A stretch of 64,000 nucleotides of DNA from Melampsora larici-populina 98AG31 (GCF_000204055.1 NW_006768814.1:666045-730044); one strand, 5' to 3'; positions 32,714 to 44,800 are shown, numbered from the stretch's first letter. The notes: generated by a model not told the origin, from the sequence alone. Translations and numbers: made by a program.

Positions 32714-34624
32714 TCACAATAATTCCTTACTACTTTCCACAATGATTTCTGCATTCTTAATTATATTTACTAGGTCATTAGGACTGTCTAACCAAATCCT
32801 ATCCTCAAGTGAGTGACCCGTAGATATTCCTCTAGACAATGCGTCAGCATCATCATCGCCTGATGTAACTCTTAACGGGTGTAATTCTACATCCTCACTT
32901 ATCAATAGGTGTTGAATAATCTTCCACTCTTCGTTAACATCTTTATCTTTAGACTTTTGATTTCTCAAAGCGCCTTCTGAAGTTGTATTATTGGTCCAAA
33001 CGATGAAGTTTTGTCCTCTCTTCCAATCCATGTTGATTAGCATTAAAACGCCCAACCTAATGGCAACTGTCTCCAGCCATGCGATTCTATAAACACTTTG
33101 TTTCTGCGTTTCCGAGATATCTAATAACTTAAATTGACTCCACTTGTTGCCAATAAGAATGCCTATGCCAAAGGACGTTGAGGCATCGCCAACCCAACTT
33201 ATTTCTTGAGGTGTAGGTACTGCAATAAGTCTTAGATTTTTGAAGGTTGATAACTTTAATAACCAAAAATTCAAATCATCAATTACATCTTGTGATGTGA
33301 ATTGTATAGCATTTTTGTTAAACCATGATTTCTTCCCCCGATGCAACCCATTTAAGTAACACCTTAATTGTGGTAATAAATAAGATACTTGAACAAGTTT
33401 ACCAACAATTACTTCCACTTGATTATAAGATGACTTTTCTTTTGGTCTCAGAAACACTTTTATTTCGTTTTTCCTCTGTTCGATTTTATGCTCAGGTAAG
33501 CGTACTGTTTTATTAAATCCATCCCATATGAATCCAATAAACTTCTGTTTGTAAGCAAACTCGCACAACTTTTCCTCATTCTTTGCGACTCCTAAATTTT
33601 TCGATCTTTGTACGACATCTTTCATTTGTGTTGTTGAATCCAACCTTTTTATAAATAAATTATTGTCTACCCACCTGAAAATGGTAATTAAGTCGAATTC
33701 TTTTAACATGATATGCTTCCACGCATCTGCAGGTCTCCCAAAAGATCCACAGCCAGCTACACCACCAAGTGTAATCCTTGTATCTAACAGTAGGTTTCCA
33801 TTTAAATCCAGAACCATCAGATATCTCCATTGACCTAATAAAGTTGGAATTTGCCTATAAGCTTTTTCCCAATCAAAGACTGCTAATAACCATTTATCTT
33901 TTGATGTTCTAAAAAATATAGCAACTGTTTTAAAATCGTCCCAGGTGGTAGTGAAAAGTTTAGGATCTACAAATGAATTTACTGATGGGATAACCTCTTT
34001 CTGCTTTAAAAGTGATAGTATATTTATTCGTTTCAATTTTGGAAAGGATAAATCGTTGATTGGTCTTAATGACCCGTCACCATTAATTACAGCACCTAAA
34101 GGACTAGATCTGAAAAAGGGATAGACCTTCTTGATTTCTTCGTGAGTATAAGGACCATACATCCTACCCGCTTTTATCTCTTTCTCCATTGACATCTTTA
34201 TTTTATCCGATGCTAGCAAAGAAGATGTGTGATTTTCCGGCGTAAAGAATTCGTGACCTGGGATTTTGTGATGTGGTATTCCTTGATTGAAACCCTGTTT
34301 GAAACCGTGAATTACATCTACAAATTCTTTCATTAGACCTAAATTTGAAAGCGCTTCTTCCCAAGCTGGTATATCCATTTTGCACTTAACTCCTTCAGGC
34401 CAACCATCTGGAAATTGTGGAATAAAACTTTCTTCTTCATTTAAATCAGTTATGAAATCTCCTTCATGTATAATTGTTTCAAACGGATCACCAATAATCA
34501 AATCTAAACCTTTGTTACTTGTTGAAATGTTTGTTCTTTCTTCTGTCAAATCAAATTCAGGTGGGTCACCTATTATTGAAATAAATCTTTTCTGTTTTGT
34601 TGATTTGTCTTCTTGAACTTCCAC
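32714..34624 (-). CDS. Reverse transcriptase-RNase H polyprotein of element 3 (open frame)
   Basis: The frame is uninterrupted for 636 codons. RT blocks: FNQGIPHHKIPGHEFFTPEN, YGPYTHEEIKK, SSPLGAVINGDGSLRPIN, FDWEKAYRQIP, GGVAGCGSFGRPADAW and FRWVDNNLF. RNase H blocks: WVGDASTSFGIGILIGN, AWLETVAIRLG, VWTNNTTSEG and SGDDDADALSRG. The second RT aspartate (VDD to VDN) and the third RNase H acidic residue (TDN to TNN) are asparagine, so catalysis is doubtful despite the clean frame. The frame has no ATG at its start: codon 1 here is GTG, the reading extends upstream to a TGA near 34715, and the first in-frame Met is about 83 codons in. A splice acceptor (GATTTAG, AG at 34711-34710) suggests expression from a spliced message. 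Confidence 0.85.
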   Translation of the reverse strand: MEVQEDKSTKQKRFISIIGDPPEFDLTEERTNISTSNKGLDLIIGDPFETIIHEGDFITDLNEEESFIPQFPDGWPEGVKCKMDIPAWEEALSNLGLMKEFVDVIHGFKQGFNQGIPHHKIPGHEFFTPENHTSSLLASDKIKMSMEKEIKAGRMYGPYTHEEIKKVYPFFRSSPLGAVINGDGSLRPINDLSFPKLKRINILSLLKQKEVIPSVNSFVDPKLFTTTWDDFKTVAIFFRTSKDKWLLAVFDWEKAYRQIPTLLGQWRYLMVLDLNGNLLLDTRITLGGVAGCGSFGRPADAWKHIMLKEFDLITIFRWVDNNLFIKRLDSTTQMKDVVQRSKNLGVAKNEEKLCEFAYKQKFIGFIWDGFNKTVRLPEHKIEQRKNEIKVFLRPKEKSSYNQVEVIVGKLVQVSYLLPQLRCYLNGLHRGKKSWFNKNAIQFTSQDVIDDLNFWLLKLSTFKNLRLIAVPTPQEISWVGDASTSFGIGILIGNKWSQFKLLDISETQKQSVYRIAWLETVAIRLGVLMLINMDWKRGQNFIVWTNNTTSEGALRNQKSKDKDVNEEWKIIQHLLISEDVELHPLRVTSGDDDADALSRGISTGHSLEDRIWLDSPNDLVNIIKNAEIIVESSKELL

Positions 34625-34882
34625 ATTTTCAATTCTTCGAAGACTACCGTCATCAAATATCTCATTTTCTTTTATATAACGTTTGACTTTATCTTTATGT
34701 TTTCTATTACTAAATCAGTAACTTTTCATTACAAAGATCAAAACAGGAATTTACAAAACAAAATCAGATTATGTAGTTCAAAGAAATCGTACTCTATAAG
34801 ATTTCTCATCAGAAAAATCTTTCTATACAACAACAATAAAAGTTTTATGACAAATAAAGACAAAAAGGAATTTGTTTCAAGC

Positions 34883-36803
34883 CTACTTTTTATTTGCTGC
34901 AGTTTTTGCAGCATTCGCCGCTGCCTTTTTCTCAGCATAGTTTGGATCGAAATTATTTGGATTACCTTGATACCCTGGCTTGAACTTATTCTTTGCTTTA
35001 GCTTCTCCTGATCCGCTAGCATTAGTCAAAGCTTGATTAAATTTTGCTTTGTTTTGAAATTGTTTATCAAAGATTTTCTTCTCTGGTGGTTTGCCGTTTG
35101 CTGCATCCCAACCCTCTCTTTCTCCGCCTTTCCTGTAGGGGTTTTCTAAACCGCAAAGTTCCCCTAAAAATTTTTTGGAAAATTCATAAAATTACGATTT
35201 TAGTTTTCAATCAAGAAAATTTTAGTCATGAAAGCATAGGAATTTATTTTACCTCTCACTCTGGCTTCATCAAAACATTCTTCTACTAAAAAGGCATTGT
35301 ATCCTGGAATATCTGGAGGAGCAACCTTTCCTCCTACTACTACCCTATTTATGAATGCATTTGATCTTATCGTTATATTGTATTTCAAAGCCGTCATCCA
35401 TCCATATTTTGAGACTATTCTTTCAACGTTTCTTTTATGTGCTTCAGCCCACATTGGAAATTGTATCATTCCAACCGCCCTCAAAGCCGCTACAAAGCCT
35501 ATGTAGTGGAAACTCCATTCACCATAACTTTGAAGTAATTCATCTGGATAAGGTAAGCCGGTGTAAGATTCTAATTTGTCATCCGACTTCACTTTCTTCC
35601 TTACGTGATGACTAATCGCCGAGTTCTGCCATTCCTTGCTGAAAATGGTTAAGGGGATGGGATATCTCAATTCTTTAATATTCTTGTCAAAATACGGCGT
35701 GTAGCTCATGTTTGTGCTGTCTGTGGTTTTACCCCGGAAAACCCACATTCCACCTAAATTATATTCATACGTAAATCAGTTTACACTTTGAATATATTAG
35801 AAATTCAGAATTTTATGAACATACATTCGTATACTCCTTCATGGTTTTCATCAGCTTCGTCCGTAATTACTACTGGATTTTCTGTGGATGTCCTCTTAAT
35901 TATAGGCCTATCTATTTTCAAAAATCTGTCATTTTCATTAACAGGTATGGTTGAGTTGCTACGGATGATTGATGGTTTCTTCATTTGCACATTCATCGAA
36001 TTAAGTTCTTTATAAATTTTTAAATATTTCGTTGATTTGATACCATCTCCTGCTGCAGCTAAAGACATTGCTTTATCAAACACCTTATCTTTGTCTGATA
36101 GATCAACTGACCCGTCAAATTCGTATTCATCATCTATAGTTATAGAAACTATACGACCAAATTAAAATTTTTGATAATGTGTTTATTAATATCATGAACA
36201 ATTTTTAGATTATACAATATAGAAATACCTTGGTTATTTCCGATTGGTTTGCTACCCAGAATTTCCAAATAGTTCTGCTTGATGCTAACTTTATCTATTG
36301 GTTTCACAGTATTGTCCTTTGATCCTTTTGATTTCTCAACATCAGGAGAATTGTCGGATTTTGAATTATCAGTCAAAACAGGATTCATCAGAATATCTTC
36401 GTTATTCTTGTTGATCGATTGAATGTTCGGTAATTCTGTTACTTTCAATTTCATAAAGTATATGAATTTGAAATTGTAAATTTTTGTGAGAACTATAGCA
36501 GAAAAATGATTGATAAAACCAGAAGATTGTTAGATTATTTATTCTTGTCTCATTTTTTTTTTGCATACCTTCAGGGGGTACATTGCTTGTTGAACCAGGA
36601 TTTGAGATATTAGTCCCCGGATCATTGACTTGTGTCTGATCCGATTGGGACCCTTGTTGAGTTTTACTCCCTCCTGTTGTTCCGTCGTTTGCCTCTTGGT
36701 TACTTTGATCTTGTAAGTTGTTTAGAGGGTTGGTTAACATGTTGACAACGCTTTCCGTTTCCTTGTTAGAATTTTGACCTTTCCTACTTCGTTTGTCGGA
36801 CAT
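34883..36803 (-). CDS. Gag-like protein of element 3, five-exon model
   Basis: Five exons join in one frame: 36803-36569, 36435-36229, 36133-35825, 35753-35253 and 35163-34883. They total 1533 bp, encoding 510 residues plus a TAG stop. Introns 36436-36568, 36134-36228, 35754-35824 and 35164-35252 all start GTATG, GTATT, GTATG or GTAAA and end in AG. Each joint restores a codon (for example PPE-ELPNIQ and ARVR-GELCGLENPY). The Gag core (YPIPLTIFSKEWQNSA, YGEWSFHYIGFVAALR, NVERIVSKYGW, NPYRKGG) aligns with elements 1 and 2. The C-terminus is Lys/Ala-rich. Exon 1 is Gln/Asn/Ser-rich and disordered. The RT frame follows about 260 bp downstream. Introns in a retrotransposon are unusual, because the RNA template must stay unspliced. 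Confidence 0.75.
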
Positions 36804-36845
36804 GATGTTTTTTTGTAAAGCGATAAAATGTACTTGAAATTATAG

Positions 36846-36966
36846 TTATAATTATCACCATGTCCTTGTGGCAGTCGCCCGACGACAAGCGCACACGAAC
36901 TCCCATTGAGGCACAAAGGCGACTCGTGTGCGCTTGTTGATGAGCAATCACCACACGGGCATGGTG
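36846..36966 (-). repeat. Nested hairpin at presumed 5' end of element 3
   Basis: ACAAGCGCACACGA (36885-36898) and its exact inverse TCGTGTGCGCTTGT (36927-36940) form a 14-bp stem. Outside it, ATCACCATGTCC (about 36855) and GGGCATGGTG (36957) extend the fold. The position, just upstream of the Gag start, corresponds to the hairpin-bearing 5' ends of elements 1 and 2. Confidence 0.55.
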
Positions 36967-37735
36967 TATTTAATAAAATTTTTAGGTTTTGTTAATGAAT
37001 TTTATCTCTAATCTACGAAAACAATAATACACAAAAAAGCAAAATAGCTTTGACGAGGCGAAGAAGGAAGGTTAGAATACTGAGGGGATTCTGAACAGGG
37101 AGGACGACGACGGAACTTCCGGATGAGACTCAGGAAAAGACGGACAACTGATGAGATCAGGTTAGCGAACAAGAGTGGGACAAAAGATCCACTTCACTCT
37201 AGCTATACCTGAACAGTTGTCCAGGTCTCGACCGCTCATCTGCCCTGTTGACCTTTGGGTCAGTCAACAGCTGACATGCTCAGCTCATCACATCATAGAT
37301 GTGAGCCGCTTACGGTCAGCAGGGTAGCCGGGAGAGGTCAAGCCCTTCCGCGCCGAGGGGTGCGGCTGGCCTTAGTGCTGGCATGGACAATGGTAACCTC
37401 CCTCGTACCTCGTACGGTTACCAGACAGTAAGATTCCTTTCCCTAATGGATACTCGCAGTGTCAAACTGACTGCATCCGTACTGTCAGACTTTGTCAAAC
37501 CAGGTTACAAAAAAGATACTCCAAGCGGATTTGGATGAAGAAAACAATCAAGTTCGCCGTAGAAAACCCATTGATTTTGACGGGAGCAAGAACTTGGTCA
37601 AACTTCTAGCATACTATGGACCTCCTTTTCACAGCAAGCCAAACGATGTAATATCAGATCACCATTCTATTTCTCAACTTCACACATCACACTGACTATA
37701 TTCTTTGTATGTAGGATAAATCCAAACGACCACTT
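36967..37735. other. Unassigned region with a GC-richer block
   Basis: 37050-37480 is noticeably more GC-rich than its flanks and has no long open frame. A short plus frame at 37498-37695 (QVTKKILQADLDEENN, basic RRRKP) ends without a recognisable domain and may be the start of the zinc-finger fragment that follows. No repeat partner was seen in the window. Confidence 0.35.
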
Positions 37736-37969
37736 GGATAACCTTGTCTTTTTTGCGATCAAGACAAAGACCACCCAGTTCAAGTCAGTCACAGCAATCC
37801 AACCGGTAATCTTAAAGGCCATCGAGATGGATCAACACAAGACAGACGTTCACAAATCGGCTGTGCAGGACGACTCAAAGCTAAAGCTCAAGGACACGAC
37901 ATTCCACTTTCAGTTGCTGAACAATATGCCCAAGAAGAAGCCAAGCGCAAGAAGAAGAATGGATGTTGA
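37736..37969 (+). pseudogene. hAT-type transposase N-terminal fragment (BED-like zinc finger)
   Basis: In frame from 37754: CDQDKDHPVQVSHSNPTGNL, then KGHRDGS, CAGRLKAKAQGHDIPLSV and EEAKRKKKNGC, ending at TGA 37967-37969. The pattern (Cys, a short loop, GNLKGHRDG with His, a second Cys, then a basic region) parallels the zinc-finger start of the intact hAT transposase at 42599 (YKCRYC, LWRHRDGG, CPNRHKAIAAGVKLPPS). The first Cys pair is incomplete and the catalytic domain is absent, so this is a relic. Confidence 0.5.
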
Positions 37970-37999
37970 AATCTCCAATTGACTAGAACAGGGAAATGG

Positions 38000-39120
38000 G
38001 TGTGTGACATGTTCTATTCCAAGTTCAAGATTTTTTCACAGATGTTGTTATGAGAAGAGATAGAGAGTTTGCGCAGAAGACCAATATTAGATGAGAAGAA
38101 GAACATTATACTTACCCCAATCAAAAAAAACAAAGAATCATTTAGATATACATATAGCTGAGACTTTGTTCATCCTACTTCTCTTTCCCATCTTTGGAAA
38201 GAGAAGTAAGCAAATTTTTCACTTTTATTGAGAGCTTGATATTGACTATCATTATTGTTATATTTATTTTTGTTACTTGAAAACCTTGTGTTAGACATCC
38301 CTCTTTTAGCCCCCAGAGATTGCTATCATACCTGATAGCTTAAACTAATCAAGTGTCTATCCGGTTGTCTGTACCTATCTTTCAGGTACTTTTACATTCT
38401 TTCTACTAAGCAGTGTTATTTCTTTATTCTCTCAAACTAATCCTTATCATACATATTAACGGAGAACCATCAATTCAAACAAAACTGGACAAAAACTCCA
38501 CTTCCTGCTTGAAAAATTGTGAGTTTTGAGCAGCCAAAGTTTTGGACTTCTGACAATGACTCGCCATCTTGAGATTACAATGCAATGCGGCTGTTGGTCA
38601 ATGTCCAACTTTTCTTCTCTCATCATTTCAATTGAATGGGAATCATGAGGTAAGTTATTCCCTCATAACATCATACTTGATTCAACATCTTTAATATAGC
38701 TTATTCTACTGTTATATAGACTTGGTCCACCAAATTGGGATTGTGAATTCAATAATTACAGGAAACATGCATTTTCAAAAGATGAAGTCAGTTTTTGGTT
38801 TTCCTTAACTTCTTGAGCTTTATTAATACATATTCATTTTTTTCTTTCTCAACAGCTACGACCACTGTTTTGTAGGGTCTAGAACCAGGCAAAAATCCGC
38901 AATCAACCATTCAACCTATTTACCGCCATCAAACGACCCAAGAGAGTTAGAATCCGCCACAAAAAGAGAAGCCAAATCCAACACTTGAATTTGATCAATC
39001 TCCCCTACGATCACATACTAAAAAGAATCTATACAAAGCAAATCATGATATAAATGTTGTATTCTGAAACTTTGTATCTTAATATTGGTTGATTCACTCG
39101 ATACGTTTATTATCTTTCAA
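38000..39120. other. AT-rich stretch without identifiable gene
   Basis: Short frames only. Pyrimidine runs followed by AG and GTAAG-like sites suggest old exon-intron DNA, but no protein match could be made. Confidence 0.4.
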
Positions 39121-40300
39121 GCTCAAGATCAGTTTTCAAGAGCTACTCGCCAAATTATCAATGTTGATTCACCTGTTCAAGTTGTTGAAAACACTATTCA
39201 GGTCTTGGGTGGACTTGTAGTGGCCATTTGGATTCAACTCAACTCACTTATTTGATCTTGTAAGTCGGTCTAACAATCCTTCCTTTAGTCTCGCTCAAGC
39301 TTACAATTTTGAATTTGGTCTTCTTGATCTCATCACTCTGTTGATTCCTATCTACAAGCATTCTAATCTATTCAGAACTATGTGATCATCAACATAAATC
39401 AGCAACTCCTTATGGTTCTTTACACGCTCCTCATACTTTCAATCAATCATCTCAACCAGAAAAATTTGAAGAATCTATCCCAGTTCACAATACTCAACAT
39501 GTTCCAAGACCCACTGAACCTTCCAGATTTGCAGAACCAACACCTATTCTATCTTATGCTAATATGTGACTCGTCAAAAAAACTCATTTCCTTCCGCTCA
39601 AACTTCTACATTGGACATTCCAGTCACTCCTTTCACCCATCCGATTATCTTGATCCTGCACTCTTTGTGAGTCTTCTTCTAATTACGTTTTCTTTTTCAG
39701 TATTCCACGAGAATCAAAGTTATTACTCATGCACAATCCAGTCTTGACCTCTTACTACATCACCTTCTACAATCACCAATACGTCATATTAAAAGGACCT
39801 ATTAAAAACCAACTGAACAGACAGCGTTTGCGCAACCCAAATGGATATGAAAAAACAGCAGGTTCACATGTACCAATTGAAGACCTCCCTGAGCAAATAA
39901 AATTGTCGGTTGGTAGACTTGAAGCCACTGAACTATGTATACTAGAATAAACTTATGATGGTACGGATTCTGTTCAAGCAGTTGAAAGATTGCATTGGGA
40001 TACATTCACTCAACCGGTTTGTCTTTCTCCTTAATTAAATCATTTCCTTCGTTTCTCATTGCTTATTTTAATCTGTGTCTTGTATGATTAGATTTTTTCC
40101 ACATTATCAACTGCAAGGGTCACAGAGTTGGATGGATTGGCTGTTGAAAGATCATCACTACCTGCTGTACTCCTTACTGTCACATTTCATCCTCTTGCAA
40201 GATTGATTGATTGTGCTACATACCAAACGCAAGATCAAGTCAATTGCACCCCGTCAATGAACTCTTCAAATTCTCTCTAACAAAACCCCTGCTGAACTTG
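39121..40300 (+). pseudogene. Decayed multi-exon gene relic, unidentified
   Basis: Plus-strand pieces look like real protein: AQDQFSRATRQIINVDSPVQ (about 39122-39190), ATPYGSLHAPHTFNQSSQPE and PVHNTQHVPRPTEPSRFAEP (about 39405-39555). Then EDLPEQIKLSVGRLEATEL (about 39880), and YDGTDSVQAVERLHWDTFTQ (about 39955), ending at a donor. After an intron to about 40091, STARVTELDGLAVERSSLPA and VLLTVTFHPLARL follow. Frame changes and stops separate the pieces. A disordered Pro/Ser-rich part followed by a folded C-terminus fits a host gene. I could not name it. Confidence 0.4.
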
Positions 40301-40714
40301 AAGATTCTGTAGTTTGTACGACTGATTGTACTTCTATGCATGATAGTACAAGTTGGTTGAATGAGAAATGAAATGCTGGTTGTGTGCTGGCTTTAAAAAG
40401 GGTTTGTTATTCGATCAAAGAGGGCATGGAGTAGCAGATAAATTGGACTATGGTGAGTAAGTTCTTCAAACCATTTTTTTACAATTCCCTCTCTTTGGTG
40501 TGATGCTCAGGGTTCAAATAACTCCAGACTACTTCAGCAATCAACCAAGTTAATGGTGCTGAGTGGACCTGAACTTGTAGATCCAGAGCTTTATAAAGAA
40601 GATGAAACCTCAGTTTATAGTCAAGTTGATAAATCTGGATCTATTTCAATGTCCACAATGGATATTATCTTCAATTGGAATGGAGTCTGTACAATTTGAA
40701 GTATCAGAGTTACA

Positions 40715-40739
40715 CTAGCAATTCAGCGGCGGGCGCCGC
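40715..40739 (-). mobile_element. Helitron-type 3' terminus (H2)
   Basis: Read on the minus strand: hairpin GCGGCGCCCGCCGC (40739-40726), seven bases, CTAG (40718-40715), then host T. Same layout as the copies at 12774, 46549 and 53971. The element would extend to the right; its 5' end was not found, and a hAT element lies in that direction. Confidence 0.6.
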
Positions 40740-41289
40740 GGCTAGGGCATTGATATACTTCAGGCAGCAATCATGACTGACTGTTTGTTTGTGGCAATGG
40801 TAGGTAAGGATTGGATCTCAAAAACGTCCACAAGTTGTGATTCATTTATAGTCTTTGTCAAAATATGTCAGATGTCTGCCAATCCATTTTAAAAGGAAAT
40901 ATTTACCTTTGTACAGCATTCATTCTCAGGAATGTACACTTGTACATCCTCCTTGGCCATGGTTATGATGAGCAAAAAAGGGATCAACTGACTTCTAATT
41001 GATCTTTTCTAAGGCTTGAGCTGAAGCTGAGTTTTCAAGCCAATTCACTTGTGGGGAATTCAAATGACTTTTTCAACACAATGGGAAGTGCTGATATCCT
41101 ACACATCTGTCATTGGTATTGTACACTTCTCTTTTTCTTTACAATAACATCTTAGTATAGTCTTGAGAATGCATATATATAAAAGTTGGCCATTTATCAT
41201 GATAATGGCTATGTAACTTTCTCATATGCATGAATTTTTAGTACATGGGTTCTTTGTTTTTGTTTGCTCATACCCCCACAGCAATACCG

Positions 41290-41480
41290 GAACAGCTCCA
41301 CTCGAATGTGCGGGAGCGGAGCAGGGGCGGAGCGCCTTAATGAGCGGTCCACGCACCGCACGTTCGAGCGGAGCCCTCCGCGCCACTCCATGGGACCGGG
41401 AAATCACAGAGCGGAGCAATCGCTCCGCTCCCCGCCCCGGCCCTGCGCACCCCGCTTTATAGAGCGGAGCAGAAACCCTG
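41290..41480. repeat. Left subterminal repeat array of the hAT element
   Basis: GC-rich cluster with repeated GAGCGGAGC-type words in both orientations, mirrored at 45365-45535. Such clustered short motifs next to the TIR are the usual binding sites of hAT transposases; the binding itself is inferred. Overlapping frames here are composition artefacts. Confidence 0.6.
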
Positions 41481-41819
41481 TACCCAGGGGCAAGGGTACA
41501 GGTTGTACAGGTAGCTTTCAGATCCATCGAATCAACCCACCATCTCTTCAAACACCAACACTACACGCCAGATCGTGGCGCCTTGACCGATATGGCACTA
41601 AATCACCCCTGGCATGGCTATCAACTACGGCCACCCTGTGGTCAGGCGTTTTTTTGGACTGCTAGGTTAAGAATTTCGATTTGGTCAGTCACTCGATAAG
41701 CCTCATATCTCATCAACAAACGCGATTTATCTTATATTAATTTTCTTATATTTCGTTTCTTATATTCCCTTTCTTATAGTTTGTTCCCTCCCACGTACTC
41801 TTTCCCCATATCCACATCA

Positions 41820-44800
41820 ATGGCACTTTCCAAAAAAACTTCATCGACCCAGAGCACGCTCCAAGTTCCCAGTCAAGCATCATCCAGACAACTCCGTCCA
41901 CGATCACCAAGCCCTAGTCGAACAAAGTCAGGTTATATCGCAACTCCAACAGACTCCCGTAAATCGCTTTCGGCTCACGAGGATGAGGAGGGTTCACCAC
42001 CACAAGAATCAGGCCCTCTTGCTACTCGATTGGCCTCACCTCAACCACCGACTCCAATGAACCAAGGAAAAAAACAAGCAGCTCAGCCAGCACCAGTTAA
42101 ACCAAACGCCAAACCGACCTCGCAAGGAAAAGTAAGTCTTCTATTTTGGAATATATCGATTTGAAATATAATAGCTCACAAACACTTTCTTTCGGTTGCT
42201 TGTGACTGTCTAGGCTCGTTCTTCAATCAGCAAACGTGCTAGATCTCCATCAGGCAGTGCAGGGCCAACCTCACCCCAAACATCCAAGAGAAGCAAATCG
42301 GACAAAACTGATGTAAGTCACGGCATTCAAATCCCAAGATTGCTCGAATGTGTCTTTAGATTATTGAAACAAACATCTTTCAATTTATTTAGCCCTTCGA
42401 AGTACCAGAACAGGCGGACATCAATCAAGATTCAGACGTTGAATTCGTTGGCGAGACTGAACCTGGATACAATGCAGTTCGATCGGCCCGCGTGGAGGAC
42501 CTGCTTACCTATTTTCATCCGCCAAAAGTAGGTTTTTTCAAACACTAACTGCTCTGCATTCTTTCAAGTAGTAGCTGACTTTTGTTCCAATCCTGTAGGG
42601 AATGTTGTACAAGTGTCGGTATTGTCCTGAGTCATACACTGCTGGTGATCGATCATTTTTCGGTCTTTGGCGCCATCGTGATGGGGGCGAAGGTCGAAAA
42701 ATATGTCCCAACCGTCACAAAGCGATTGCTGCGGGTGTCAAACTTCCTCCATCTTTCCAAGAAAAACAGCAAGCCGAGAAGAAGCAAGAGAAGCAAGAAA
42801 AGTCGGGTAAATTAGATTCATACCTTTCAGGACCAAAGTTTTCACCCGATCTCGTCAACATGATCTTAGTCATGTGGGTGGTTCAACACGCTTTACCTTG
42901 GGTTCGATTCAAAGACACCCTCCTGCGAGCAGCGTTTAACAGTGTCAATCGCGGTGCAGTGGTCCGGTCCAAGACGTGGGCGGCACAGCAATCAGTGCAT
43001 CTGTTTGCTGGATTGCACAACAAGGTGATCGAAACCCTTAAAGTAAGTCATTTTGTCTATTTAATCGCTCTTATATTCAATCTTTCATTTTCCTGACATG
43101 ATCCTTTCTTTTGTTTCAACAGCAAAACGAAGGGAAATTTTGCCTGATCCATGACGTCTGGACCACTAAAGGCAACCGCTACGCCTTTGTGGGCGCTTCA
43201 GCAAACTACATTGACAATAATTGGGAGTATCAATCCACTCACCTCACGCTCAAAATGGTCGCATGGCGACACTTTGGGGCTCTGCTTGCAAGACCCATCG
43301 GAAAGTTCTTGGTCCGACATGGTCTTCACAAGAAGATAAGTATCCTTTTTTTGTATTGTTTATTTTTCCTTCTCTTTTTCCATCTATTTCTTCAAACTAA
43401 TTTTTTTATTATACTTACATGCTAGCTCAGACCACCGACAGTGGAGGCAACAACGGTCCAATGGCTGAGGAGCTAAAGTCGATATTCTCGAAGGCTGAAG
43501 ACCTGGCTTATTGGAGTCCATCAGGACATCATATCCGATGTTATGCACATAAGCTGAACTTGACCGTCGGCCATGGTTTGAAAGCACTAGGTCAGAAGGT
43601 AGGCCCATTGAAACCAACCACTCCAAATCGAGTGGCTCTCCCAATTCCAGCTCTTGAGATCAACGATGGCAAGGAGGTTCAAGTCGACGATCCAGACTCA
43701 GAAGAAGATGATAGTAATCTACCCGAGAATCCCGACAGAGTCGACGATGAAGGTGACACTTTTGATGACTCTATCACTCAAGATCAACCCAAGGATGTTG
43801 TTGCGTTGGCCCTTGCCAAGGTGAGTAATGCTTTTCATATTTTCATATGATTTTGCCTACGTGAGAGCGCTGATAATAATGCTATCTTTTATATATAGGT
43901 CGATACAATCTCCGGTCAAATTGCAAGCAGTGCGGCTCGCCGTAATGATTTCAAGACACGATCTACTCGCATGGGATACAAGGGTCGCATGCTTAAACGC
44001 CCTTGTAAGACTCGGTGGAACAGCCATTACGAAAGTAGACAAATTGCGTTGGAGGCTCAAGAGGTATGTCATTTCTTTTTTTCAATACATCTATTATACT
44101 ATCCACTTATATATATATATGTAAAATATATCTCATTGCAGGTGATCAACTCGATGATAGCGGCCGATAGGAAAGCCTGTTTCTTTAAGGGCGTTACAAT
44201 CTCACCAAATGAATGGCACGCAGTTGAGATGGTCAACAAGGTTCTCAAGGTAAGTTTCTCATTTATTTAATTCCTCTGTGTTTTTGAAGTGAGATACTGG
44301 TGACTGACAATTGCACTTGACCAGACCTTTGTCGATGCTACTGCTTGTGTTGAGGGCAATGGCCCTACAGGCTGTATCTTACTACAAGAATATCGACGTG
44401 TCATCTCCGAGCTCAAAAAACATCAAGCTGAAGTGGAGTGCTTTCCAAGCCTGGACAACTCGATCAACATCATGATTGAGTGGCTTACTAAGTATCAAGA
44501 GGAGGCGGCAGGAACTGAAGCCATAGCCTTGGCAACAATTCTCAACCCACGCTTTCGTGGGAAGTTCTTTACGATCCATTACCCCGAACACGAAGACTCT
44601 GCCCTTGAAGCCATCAACACTGCTTTCCAGACCGAGTTAGAGGAATTGAATGTACGTAACCAAACCCCTACACCTGACAAAGACGATGGTACCGCCGAGA
44701 TCGATGAGTACGACATCTTTGGTGTGGCGAACGGAGGTACTGAGACTTCGCAGAAGTCTGAGCTTGATGAATACTTGGGTGGTCGGTTCCCAATCAATAA

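Noticed and set aside
37050..37480. GC-richer block considered as a solo LTR
   Set aside because: No TG...CA ends with matching target duplication and no second copy in the window.
41226..41665. Overlapping open frames on both strands at the left end of the hAT element
   Set aside because: They arise from the GC-rich subterminal GAGCGGA repeats, where stop codons are rare. No protein similarity, and the transposase starts further right.
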